NCBI RefSeq assembly: GCF_051900415.1
Contig: NZ_JBHZGL010000012.1
Coordinates: 1-64,000, forward strand
DNA length: 64,000 nucleotides
Direction: 5' to 3'
From: Frateuria_A sp051900415
GTDB lineage: Bacteria; Pseudomonadota; Gammaproteobacteria; Xanthomonadales; Rhodanobacteraceae
Shown: one piece after another, positions 1 to 8,829 of the stretch
Layout: the number at the start of each line of letters is the position of its first letter
Position numbering within the stretch: position 1 is the stretch's first letter
Notes under the pieces: generated by a model
Seen by the model: the letters and a program-made list of their open reading frames with translations, nothing else
Told to the model about the DNA's origin: nothing
The model's database searches: none
Position numbers and translations under genes: made by a program

Positions 1-129
1 CGGCTCGCGGGGAAGCTGGCCAGTGCGTCCCAACCCGAAGCGTCTGCCGGCGCTGCAGGTGAGTCTTTCGCCAGGCCGACCCCTCACCCCAGCCCTCTCC
101 CCGGAGGGGAGAGGGAGCAGAGGCGGTGA
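1..129 (+). CDS. possible 3' end of an upstream gene
   Basis: Frame 1 is open from the window edge to a TGA at 127-129. The first 20 or so codons look like an Ala/Ser-rich protein tail. The rest reads through an intergenic palindromic repeat, as happens when a gene ends inside such a repeat. An upstream chemotaxis gene such as cheA would fit the operon, but nothing diagnostic is visible, so the call is weak. Confidence 0.2.
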   Translation, partial: RLAGKLASASQPEASAGAAGESFARPTPHPSPLPGGEREQRR

Positions 130-190
130 GGTCTTTCGCCCGCGGGGAGCGGCCGCCGATTTGAAGCCCTCTCCCCTCCAGGGAGAGGGA
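81..190. repeat. paired CCTCTCCCC-type palindromes upstream of cheW
   Basis: A perfect 10-bp inverted repeat (93-102 with 106-115, 3-nt loop) is followed by a perfect 9-bp one (167-175 with 181-189). Both have the core CCCTCTCCC/GGGAGAGGG. The same core recurs at 60104-60124 upstream of rplK, so this is a dispersed intergenic repeat. The remaining 191-389 before cheW shows no gene. Confidence 0.7.
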
Positions 191-389
191 AGCAAGGCGG
201 TGACGTCCCTCGCCCAGAGGGAGCCGGCGGCGAGGCCTCTTGCCCGCGAACCCGGCGAGCGCCAATCCGTGACCTGGCGCCCTTTCCCGCCAAGGCCGCC
301 CCCGGCAACGCCTCAAGTTCGCGGCACCGTCGCCGACACAGCCTTGGAAGACGGACTCCCGCAGGCATCCGTCAAAGGTCAATTGCCCC

Positions 390-893
390 ATGTACGCAGA
401 CAAACCGGGTGCACCGTCGGTGCAGCAGCTCACTTTCAGCCTGGCAGGCGAGGAGTACGGACTGGACATCCTTGCCGTGCGGGAAATCCGCGGCTGGACG
501 CCGGTCACCCGCATTCCGCAAGCCCCCCACTACGTGCTCGGCGTGCTCGACCTGCGGGGCACGGTCGTGCCGGTGCTCGATCTGCGCCTTCGCTTCGGAC
601 TGGTCCGGGACGAATACCCGCCCACGACGGTCACGGTGATCGTGACGGTATCGGGACGTCCGTTCGGCGTGGTCGTCGATGCCGTCTCGGACGTGGTCGA
701 CGTCCAGGCCGACCAGATCAGGCCGGTACCGGACATGGGCACCACGGTCGACACCGAATACCTGCGGGGACTGACCGCGGTCCAGGGCCGGATGGTGCTG
801 CTGCTGGACGTGGACAAGCTTTTGCATCCGAAGGATGCGCAAATGCTGGAAGCCGCCTTGCCCGCGGCCGAAGAACTTGAAGCCGTGGCCTGA
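390..893 (+). CDS. cheW: chemotaxis coupling protein CheW
   Basis: This 167-residue protein is a single CheW domain, the adaptor that links chemoreceptors to the histidine kinase CheA at the inner membrane. It has the usual order of strands: an LTFSLAGEEYGLDI opening, a VLGVLDLRGTVVPVLDL segment near residue 50, VVVDAVSDVVDV near residue 92, and the final RMVLLLDVDKLL. Length matches stand-alone CheW. It opens a run of same-strand chemotaxis genes and ends 12 nt before the receptor gene. The ATG at 390 follows an AAAGG-like ribosome site. Confidence 0.95.
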   Translation: MYADKPGAPSVQQLTFSLAGEEYGLDILAVREIRGWTPVTRIPQAPHYVLGVLDLRGTVVPVLDLRLRFGLVRDEYPPTTVTVIVTVSGRPFGVVVDAVSDVVDVQADQIRPVPDMGTTVDTEYLRGLTAVQGRMVLLLDVDKLLHPKDAQMLEAALPAAEELEAVA

Positions 894-905
894 CAGGAAC
901 CACCG

Positions 906-2633
906 ATGAGACTGCCGAAAATCAAATTCAAGATCCCCTCCCTCTCTGTGCGTGGTCGGCTGCGGCTGGTCATGGGCATGCTGATGCTGATGCTCGTGGG
1001 TGGTGCCGTGATCGGCATCGGCTCGATGCAGCTGCAGAACGAAGGCATGCGCACCATGTACGAGGGCGAACTGGTGCCGGCGCAGACCGTCCAGCGCATG
1101 CGCTCGACCTCGCTGATGCAGTTCATCGTGCTGGGCGAGGCCGCCAAGCTGGTCACGCAGGCGCCGCAGCTGAAGCAGAAGCTGGCCGACTACGCCGAGC
1201 AGGAGAAGAAGTTCCTCGAACTGAAGAAGGACTTCGACGCGGCGCCCAAGAGCGAGAAAGTCGCGGCCGAGTACAAGAAGTACCTGTCCTTCGAGGATGA
1301 CTACATCACCGGTCTGAAGGACATGACCGATGCGCTGAACCAGCATGACGAAGCCGCCGGCGACGTACTGGACATGGAAGTTCGTCCGCTGATGATGATG
1401 CGCCTGGAAGTGCTGGACAAACTGGTGAACCTGCAGCGCGACGAAGCGCTGGAGGCCTACCAGGCGCAGGTGTCGCGCTTCAAGGTGATCCGCGCGATCA
1501 GCATCGGCGCCCTGACCGCCGGCCTGCTGCTGGCGCTCTGGATGGCATTCTCGCTCAGCCGCTCCATCGTCGGCACGCTCGCCTACGCCGGCCGCGTCGC
1601 CCGCGAGATCGCCCAGGGCAAGCTCGGTCACGCGATCCAGTGCAACCGCAACGACGAGCTGGGCCAGTTGCTGGAAGCGTTCCGCAGCATGGACGAGCGC
1701 CTGTCCGCGATCGTCGGCGAAGTGCGCCAGGGCTCCGGTGCGGTGAGCACCGCCGCCCAGCAGATCGCCCGCGGCAACGACGACCTTTCGCAGCGTACGC
1801 AGGAGCAGGCCTCCAGCCTGGAGGAAACCGCCTCCTCGATGGAGGAGATGACCTCCACCGTCAAGCAGAACGCCGAGAACGCCAGCCACGCCAACCAGCT
1901 GGCCCGCGGTGCCCGCGAGCAGGCCGAGCGCGGCGGCGAGGTGGCCTCGCAGGCGGTGGTGGCGATGAAGGAGATCAACGCCTCCAGCCGCAAGATTTCC
2001 GACATCGTCAGCCTGATCGACGAGATCGCCTTCCAGACCAACCTGCTCTCGCTCAATGCGGCCGTGGAAGCGGCGCGCGCCGGCGAGCAGGGCCGCGGCT
2101 TCGCCGTGGTCGCCACCGAGGTGCGCAACCTGGCGCAGCGCTCGGCCGGTGCGGCCAAGGAGATCAAGGCGCTGATCAACGACAGCGCGGAGAAGGTCAG
2201 GACCGGTTCGGAGCTGGTCGACCAGTCCGGCAAGGCGCTCGCCGAGATCGTCGACAGCGTCAAGAAGGTCACCGACATCGTGGCCGAGATCGCCGCGGCC
2301 AGCCAGGAGCAGTCGGCCGGCATCGACCAGGTCAACCACGCCGTGCTGCAGATGGACGAGATGACCCAGCAGAACGCTGCGCTGGTGGAGGAGGCCGCCG
2401 CGGCCGCCCGTGCCATGCAGGAGCAGGCTGGCGAGCTGTCCCGGCAGGTCGCCTTCTTCCGTCTCGATGGCGACGCCGCGCCGGCGCCCGCGCCGGCGAA
2501 GCCGCAGGCCGCCTCGGTCGTGGCCGAAGCCGAGGCGGTGTTCGCCGCCGTGCGCAACACCCCGGTGCGTGCTGCCCGCGCGGCCGAGCCGGCCGCGGTG
2601 ACCGCCGACGCCGGCGCGTGGAAGGAGTTCTGA
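906..2633 (+). CDS. methyl-accepting chemotaxis protein with periplasmic sensor and C-terminal tether
   Basis: This 575-residue receptor has a transmembrane segment at about 17-40, a helical periplasmic region of about 150 residues of the four-helix-bundle type, a second transmembrane segment at about 193-215, a HAMP linker, and a long cytoplasmic signalling domain. The signalling tip shows the family signature EIAFQTNLLSLNAAVEAARAG. After an Ala/Pro-rich linker the protein ends in AWKEF, which fits the xWxxF pentapeptide that tethers CheR and CheB in high-abundance receptors. The cheR gene follows 4 nt downstream, which supports that reading. The ligand cannot be told from the sequence. Confidence 0.95.
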   Translation: MRLPKIKFKIPSLSVRGRLRLVMGMLMLMLVGGAVIGIGSMQLQNEGMRTMYEGELVPAQTVQRMRSTSLMQFIVLGEAAKLVTQAPQLKQKLADYAEQEKKFLELKKDFDAAPKSEKVAAEYKKYLSFEDDYITGLKDMTDALNQHDEAAGDVLDMEVRPLMMMRLEVLDKLVNLQRDEALEAYQAQVSRFKVIRAISIGALTAGLLLALWMAFSLSRSIVGTLAYAGRVAREIAQGKLGHAIQCNRNDELGQLLEAFRSMDERLSAIVGEVRQGSGAVSTAAQQIARGNDDLSQRTQEQASSLEETASSMEEMTSTVKQNAENASHANQLARGAREQAERGGEVASQAVVAMKEINASSRKISDIVSLIDEIAFQTNLLSLNAAVEAARAGEQGRGFAVVATEVRNLAQRSAGAAKEIKALINDSAEKVRTGSELVDQSGKALAEIVDSVKKVTDIVAEIAAASQEQSAGIDQVNHAVLQMDEMTQQNAALVEEAAAAARAMQEQAGELSRQVAFFRLDGDAAPAPAPAKPQAASVVAEAEAVFAAVRNTPVRAARAAEPAAVTADAGAWKEF

Positions 2634-2637
2634 AGCG

Positions 2638-3513
2638 ATGAACGCGGTCGCCAGCCATGACAACACAATGGCCGGCGTCGCCGGCCCCGTGCTCGGCGAC
2701 GGCGAGTTCCGGTTCCTGCGCGAGTTCGTGTACGAGCACTGCGGCATCGCGCTCAGCGAGCAGAAGCGCCAGCTGGTGCAGGGGCGCCTGGTGCGCCGCC
2801 TGCGCGCGCTGGGCATGAAGGGCTTCGACGCCTACTGCGAGCTGTTGCGCGCCGATCCGGAAAGCGAGCTGGGCGAACTGGCCAGCGCGATCAGCACCAA
2901 CGTCACCTCGTTCTTCCGCGAGGTGCACCATTTCGAGGTTTTGGCCGACGACCTGCTGCCGCGCTGGCTGGACCAGAAGCGGCGCGAGGGCGACCGCCTG
3001 CGCATCTGGTCGGCCGGCTGTTCCAGCGGCGAGGAACCCTATTCGCTGGCGATGGTGCTGGCCGAGGCGCTGGAGCGCTGCGGCCGCAGCATCGACGCGA
3101 AGATCCTGGCAACCGACCTGTCGCCCGCGGCGCTGGCCGCCGCGCAGAAGGGCGTCTATCCGGTCGAGCGGCTGGAAGGCGTCAGCGCCGAGCGGCGCCG
3201 GCGCTGGTTCCTGCGTGGCGAGGGCGAATACGCGGGCCTGGCCTGCGTGCATCCGAAGCTGCGCGAGCTGGTCAGCATCCTGCCGCTCAACCTGCTGCAC
3301 GAATGGCCGATGCAGGGACCGTTCGACGCGATCTTCTGCCGCAACGTGGTCATCTATTTCGACCAGCCGACCAAGCAGAAACTCTTCCGCCGCTTCGCGC
3401 GGCTGCTGCCCGCGGGCGCCCCGCTGTTCCTGGGGCACTCCGAATCCATGCACGGTCTCTCCGACGAGTTCGAACTGATCGGCCGCACCATCTATCGGAA
3501 GAAGACTGCATGA
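2638..3513 (+). CDS. cheR: chemotaxis protein methyltransferase CheR
   Basis: The 291-residue protein methylates glutamates on chemoreceptors using S-adenosylmethionine. An N-terminal helical domain (LVQGRLVRRLRALG near residue 40) is followed by the SAM-binding domain with IWSAGCSSGEEPYSLAM near residue 122 and the FDAIFCRNVVIYF block near residue 230. Length is that of full CheR without TPR repeats. It starts right after the receptor and its TGA overlaps the ATG of cheD in ATGA, so the two are probably translationally coupled. Confidence 0.95.
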   Translation: MNAVASHDNTMAGVAGPVLGDGEFRFLREFVYEHCGIALSEQKRQLVQGRLVRRLRALGMKGFDAYCELLRADPESELGELASAISTNVTSFFREVHHFEVLADDLLPRWLDQKRREGDRLRIWSAGCSSGEEPYSLAMVLAEALERCGRSIDAKILATDLSPAALAAAQKGVYPVERLEGVSAERRRRWFLRGEGEYAGLACVHPKLRELVSILPLNLLHEWPMQGPFDAIFCRNVVIYFDQPTKQKLFRRFARLLPAGAPLFLGHSESMHGLSDEFELIGRTIYRKKTA

Positions 3514-4160
3514 CCCAGGTTGCCGCGAGCCTGCCTTTCGGCCAGGCCATCGCACCCGCTTTACCCGGTTTCGAACACCTGCGCAGGTTCTGGGACCCGA
3601 CCCAGCAATGTGTCACCGCCAAGGTGCTGCCGGGCGAGTTCTACGTGAGCACGCAGGAGGAGATGATCTCCACCGTGCTGGGCTCGTGCATCGCCGCCTG
3701 CATCCGCGACAAGCGCCGGCGCGTGGGTGGCATGAACCATTTCATGCTGCCCGAGCCGGTGGGCGAGCGCGACAGCTGGTCGGCTGCGGTCGGCCGCGCG
3801 GCGCGCTATGGCTCCGATGCCATGGAGCAGTTGATCAACGCCATCCTCAAGGCTGGCGGACGCCGCGAAGACCTGGAAGTGAAAGTGTTCGGCGGCGGCC
3901 GCGTGCTGGCGCAGATGACCGACGTGGGCCGGCGCAACATCGAATTCGTCCAGCGCTACCTGACGATGGAGCGGCTCGATGTCGCTGCCTCCGACCTGGG
4001 CGACGTGTATCCGCGCCAGGTCCAGTACTTCCCCGCCAGCGGCAAGGTGCGCGTGCGGCAACTGCGCGGCACGCGCGATGCGCAGCTGGTCGATGGCGAG
4101 CGCGTCTACCTCAAGCGTTTGGCAAACGATCCGATAAAGGGAGAGGTGGAGCTCTTCTGA
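3510..4160 (+). CDS. cheD: chemoreceptor glutamine deamidase CheD
   Basis: The 216-residue product belongs to the CheD family, which deamidates specific receptor glutamines and in some species binds CheC. The signature TVLGSCIAACIRDKRRRVGGMNHFML carries the catalytic Cys of GSC and the downstream His, and VKVFGGG follows later. The start is taken at the ATG that overlaps the cheR stop, because a longer open frame upstream only shadows cheR. The C-terminus is GEVELF, nearly identical to the end (GEIELF) of the receptor-like protein encoded at 5414-6595. Confidence 0.93.
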   Translation: MTQVAASLPFGQAIAPALPGFEHLRRFWDPTQQCVTAKVLPGEFYVSTQEEMISTVLGSCIAACIRDKRRRVGGMNHFMLPEPVGERDSWSAAVGRAARYGSDAMEQLINAILKAGGRREDLEVKVFGGGRVLAQMTDVGRRNIEFVQRYLTMERLDVAASDLGDVYPRQVQYFPASGKVRVRQLRGTRDAQLVDGERVYLKRLANDPIKGEVELF

Positions 4161-4296
4161 CACGGTGGCGCTGGGCCGTGGGGGCGCGGCATCCGCCGTT
4201 CCCGCGGCGCCCACCGCAGGCGCAGGCGGATCAACGCCCTCACGACCCAGCGCCATCGCTCCACTTCATTTCAAAGGCAAGCTCGAGACATACGGC

Positions 4297-5397
4297 ATGG
4301 ATAAGGTGCGAGTTCTGGTAGTCGACGATTCCGCACTGGTGCGCAAGCTCCTGTCGACCATGCTTGCCTCCGATCCGCAGATCGAGGTGATCGGCACCGC
4401 GGCCGATCCGCTGATCGCGCGCGACAAGATCAAACAGTTGAACCCGGACGTGCTGACGCTCGACGTCGAGATGCCGCGCATGGACGGGCTGACCTTTCTC
4501 GAGAACCTGATGCGCCTGCGGCCGATGCCGGTGGTGATGGTGTCCTCGCTGACCGAGCAGGGTGCGGACATCACGCTGCGGGCGCTGGAGCTGGGCGCGG
4601 TGGACTTCTTCACCAAGCCGTCCAGCGACCTGGCGAACGTGTTCGCGGCCAGCGCGCAGGACATCTGCGCCAAGGTGAAGACCGCCGCGCGGGCCAAACC
4701 CCGCGCACGCACCGCCGTGCGCAAGCTCGACGTGGCGCCGCGGCTGTCGGCCGATGCCGTGCTGCCGCTGTCGCAGTCAGCCGGCACGCGCGGCGGCAGC
4801 CCGATCATCGCCATCGGCGCGTCGACCGGCGGCACCGAGGCGATCCGCGCCGTGCTGGAAGCCATGCCGCCGGACGCGCCGCCGGTCGTCATCACCCAGC
4901 ACATCCCCGCTGCTTTCAGCGGCCCGTTCGCCGCACGCATGGACAACTGCTCGGCGATGCGTGTGTGCGAGGCGCGCGATGGCCAGCCGATCCAGCAGGG
5001 CCACGCCTACATCGCGCCCGGCTCGCAGCACCTGCTGGTGATGTGGGATGGCGCCAAGTACGTCTGCCGCCTGCACGACGGTCCGCCGGTGAACCGGCAC
5101 AAGCCCAGCGTGGACGTGCTGTTCCGCTCCATGGCTGCCAGCGTGGGCAAGGCGGCCGTTGCCGCGCTGCTCACCGGCATGGGCGACGACGGTGCACGCG
5201 GACTGCTGGAACTGTCCCAGACCGGCGCCGCCACGCTGGTGCAGGACGAAGACAGCTCGGTGGTGTGGGGCATGCCCGGCGCCGCCTGGAAGCTCGGCGC
5301 CGCCCGCGAAGCGCTACCCCTGGACCAGATTGCCGCGCGCCTGCTCAAGCTGGCGCGCCTACCCCTCGACAGCGCGTTACGCGCCGCCGCCCTTTGA
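4297..5397 (+). CDS. cheB: chemotaxis response regulator / protein-glutamate methylesterase CheB
   Basis: This 366-residue two-domain enzyme demethylates and deamidates receptors when phosphorylated by CheA. The receiver domain has the acidic pair D10/D11, phosphoacceptor D56 in LTLDVEMP and K108 in FFTKP. After a basic linker the methylesterase domain shows the catalytic triad: S176 in GASTGG, H202 in TQHIP, and an Asp in TGMGDDG near 298. The open frame extends upstream to 4165, but family starts match MDKVRVLVVDD, so ATG 4297 was chosen. That leaves a 136-nt gap after cheD. Confidence 0.96.
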   Translation: MDKVRVLVVDDSALVRKLLSTMLASDPQIEVIGTAADPLIARDKIKQLNPDVLTLDVEMPRMDGLTFLENLMRLRPMPVVMVSSLTEQGADITLRALELGAVDFFTKPSSDLANVFAASAQDICAKVKTAARAKPRARTAVRKLDVAPRLSADAVLPLSQSAGTRGGSPIIAIGASTGGTEAIRAVLEAMPPDAPPVVITQHIPAAFSGPFAARMDNCSAMRVCEARDGQPIQQGHAYIAPGSQHLLVMWDGAKYVCRLHDGPPVNRHKPSVDVLFRSMAASVGKAAVAALLTGMGDDGARGLLELSQTGAATLVQDEDSSVVWGMPGAAWKLGAAREALPLDQIAARLLKLARLPLDSALRAAAL

Positions 5398-5413
5398 TCG
5401 CGGAAGAGATTTC

Positions 5414-6595
<1,182 letters not shown>

Positions 6596-6607
6596 GGAAC
6601 GCACGCC

Positions 6608-6913
6608 ATGAGCATCAACGTCCACCACGACAGCGACACCGACTGCCTGACCCTGCACCTGGGCGAGCACTTCGACTTCAGCATGCACCGCGACTTCCAC
6701 GACGCGTGCCTGGGCACCGGCGTCAAGGCGCGCAGCTACGTAATCGACCTCGGGGAAGTCACCCGCATGGACAGCTCCGCGCTGGGCATGCTGCTGCTGC
6801 TGCGCGAACACGCCGGCGCCGACCGCGCCGAGATCCGCATCGTCAACGCCCGCGACGAACTGCGCGGCACGCTGCGCGTGGCCGGGTTCGACAAGCTGTT
6901 CGTGTTGCACTGA
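6608..6913 (+). CDS. STAS-domain protein (anti-sigma-factor-antagonist type)
   Basis: The 101-residue protein is a single STAS domain. It has the YVIDLGEVTRMDSSALGMLLLL core, with Ser-Ser at the position phosphorylated in SpoIIAA-like antagonists, then a strand with IRIVNA and a final helix. It starts 12 nt after the receptor-like gene with an AAGGA ribosome site and closes the chemotaxis operon. Such proteins usually act in partner switching or as protein-interaction modules. No kinase partner gene is visible here, so the partner is unknown. Confidence 0.88.
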   Translation: MSINVHHDSDTDCLTLHLGEHFDFSMHRDFHDACLGTGVKARSYVIDLGEVTRMDSSALGMLLLLREHAGADRAEIRIVNARDELRGTLRVAGFDKLFVLH

Positions 6914-6930
6914 GGATCGCGCGACGGGCG

Positions 6931-7145
6931 CCCCCATCCGCCTGTCGGCACCTTCCCCCGCGCGCGGGGGAAGGCTCGGTCGTGGGGGCCGCATGCCATG
7001 TGCGGTGTCGGGAAGCCCGCCAGTGAGGCTTGTTCCCCACCAGCGAGGAAAGGGACGCTCGGGGAGCCACACGCCGTGGTCGAAAGCCCGCCAGTGTGGT
7101 CCTTCCCCCGCCCGCGGGGGAAGGTGCCCGCAGGGCGGATGGGGG
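6931..7145. repeat. two oppositely oriented copies of a GGGGGAAGG palindromic repeat
   Basis: The copy at 7101-7145 consists of a CCTTCCCCCG/CGGGGGAAGG palindrome followed by a GTGCCCG...GCGGATGGGGG tail. The copy at 6931-6974 is the same element inverted. The pair fills the gap between two converging genes. The same element, again as an inverted pair, occurs at 10934-11048 and 48823-48933, so this is a REP-like family. Confidence 0.8.
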
Positions 7146-7162
7146 AAGCCTGGCGGGGAGCC

Positions 7163-7489
7163 TCACCCCAGCCGCCGCGCCATCCCGTAAAACACCAGAT
7201 TGCCCAATCCGGTCGCGCCGACGAGCACGGCGACCATGCCCGGGTTGAGGTCCTGCCAGCCGAACAGCTGGATCAGCCCGAAGCCGATCGCCAGCGCCAC
7301 CAGCACGATGCCCCAGTGCAGCGACGAGTGCCGGCGTCGCAAATCGTCGCCCTGCAGCACCGAACGCACCAGATCCTCGGAGCCGCCTACGGCCACCATC
7401 TGTCGGCGCACACGCGCATCGGCGATGGCCTTGATCGAGTAGGCAATGGAAAAGAAGAGGGTGATGGGAATGAGGATGTCGTAGTTCAT
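7163..7489 (-). CDS. small three-helix membrane protein
   Basis: The 108-residue protein has an N-terminal transmembrane helix (ILIPITLFFSIAYSIKAIA), a charged cytoplasmic stretch with R/Q/D residues including LQGDDLRRRH, and two further hydrophobic helices. A good AGGA ribosome site precedes ATG 7489, so the longer open frame upstream is not used. It is divergent from the ECF sigma gene at 7600. Its layout resembles the small protein at 32331-32669, which also adjoins an ECF sigma gene. Function is unknown. Confidence 0.75.
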   Translation of the reverse strand: MNYDILIPITLFFSIAYSIKAIADARVRRQMVAVGGSEDLVRSVLQGDDLRRRHSSLHWGIVLVALAIGFGLIQLFGWQDLNPGMVAVLVGATGLGNLVFYGMARRLG

Positions 7490-7544
7490 GGCTTGTTCCT
7501 GTGGTGAACGGGTTTCGGTACAAGAGAGACGACCGCCGCCACGG

Positions 7545-7570
7545 CGGTTGCACTCCGGCACTTGCAACCG
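7545..7570. promoter_or_regulatory. perfect 8-bp inverted repeat between divergent genes (possible operator)
   Basis: CGGTTGCA (7545-7552) is repeated in inverse orientation as TGCAACCG (7563-7570) with a 10-bp spacer, about 30 bp before the sigma-factor ATG. Half-site centres are 18 bp apart. GCAACC followed 14 nt later by CGTATCC could alternatively be an ECF-type promoter, though that would leave almost no 5' leader. Confidence 0.4.
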
Positions 7571-7599
7571 TTTGCCCCTCGCGCGTATCCCAGGTGGCG

Positions 7600-8180
<581 letters not shown>

Positions 8181-8184
<4 letters not shown>

Positions 8185-8621
8185 ACCACGATCCGCATTT
8201 GTCTCCGCTGGAAGAGCACGAATGGTCCCTGCAGGAGCGGGCACTGGCCGACAAGCGCGCCGGCCTGGCCCCGAGGGATCGCGAGGCGTCGTCGGGCACC
8301 TACCGGCTGATGGCAGAGCTGCTCGCGCAACCGCCGAATGAACAGTTGCCCGCCGATTTTGCCCGCCGGGTGGCGCGGCAGGTGTCGCCGGCCCCGCGCC
8401 TGGACACCCGCCTGGAACATGGCCTGCTCGCGCTGCTCGTCGCAGCGATGGCCGTGGCGGCGCTCGCCGTGGTCGTCATCTATGGCGCTTCGTGGTTGCC
8501 TGCGCTGGACCAGGGCGTGATCGGTGCGCTGCTGGCCACGCCCTGGGCCTGGGTCCTGGCGGCCTGCCTGGGGCTCTCCCGGCTCTCCCGCCACTGGCTG
8601 CACCACGGCCAGCCGGCCTGA
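8181..8621 (+). CDS. putative anti-sigma factor, membrane protein
   Basis: The 146-residue protein has a charged soluble N-terminal half of about 75 residues, then two hydrophobic helices (LLALLVAAMAVAALAVVVIY and a segment near 110-130) and a basic C-terminus. It overlaps the ECF sigma stop codon by 4 nt. The arrangement and topology fit an anti-sigma factor holding the sigma factor at the membrane. There is no clear zinc-binding HxxxCxxC motif, so it would be a non-ZAS type. The call rests mainly on context. Confidence 0.65.
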
Positions 8622-8659
8622 TCCCGCCGCCGGGGCTCGCCAAACACTCGCGCAGGCCG

Positions 8660-8735
8660 TTGCAGGAGCCCGCTTGCCGGCGATGCTCTTGTTCTGGCGG
8701 ACCCAAAGGCATCGCCCGCAAGCGGGCTCCTGCAA
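8660..8735. repeat. inverted pair of a GCAGGAGCCCGC repeat
   Basis: A 27-nt unit at 8660-8686 starting TTGCAGGAGCCCGCTTG is matched in inverse orientation at 8709-8735 with one mismatch. The gap 8622-8829 holds nothing else recognisable. A related AGGAGCGCACC pair lies at 18511-18591. Repeats starting GCAGGAGC are a widespread REP-like type in Pseudomonas and Xanthomonadales. Confidence 0.8.
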
Positions 8736-8829
8736 AGAGCGCGGCCTGCCCGGATAGCCCACAGGTCATGCACACCCGCTTGCGGGTTCGGGGCTATCGT
8801 GGGCGTCTGTTTCGAGTGGAGCAAACGCA

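Noticed and set aside
372..2816. 814-codon open frame on the minus strand opposite cheW and the receptor gene
   Set aside because: It is a GC-rich antisense shadow of two well-recognised chemotaxis genes. The product has no family features and is dominated by His/Asp/Leu/Gly/Arg, as expected from third-position G/C bias.
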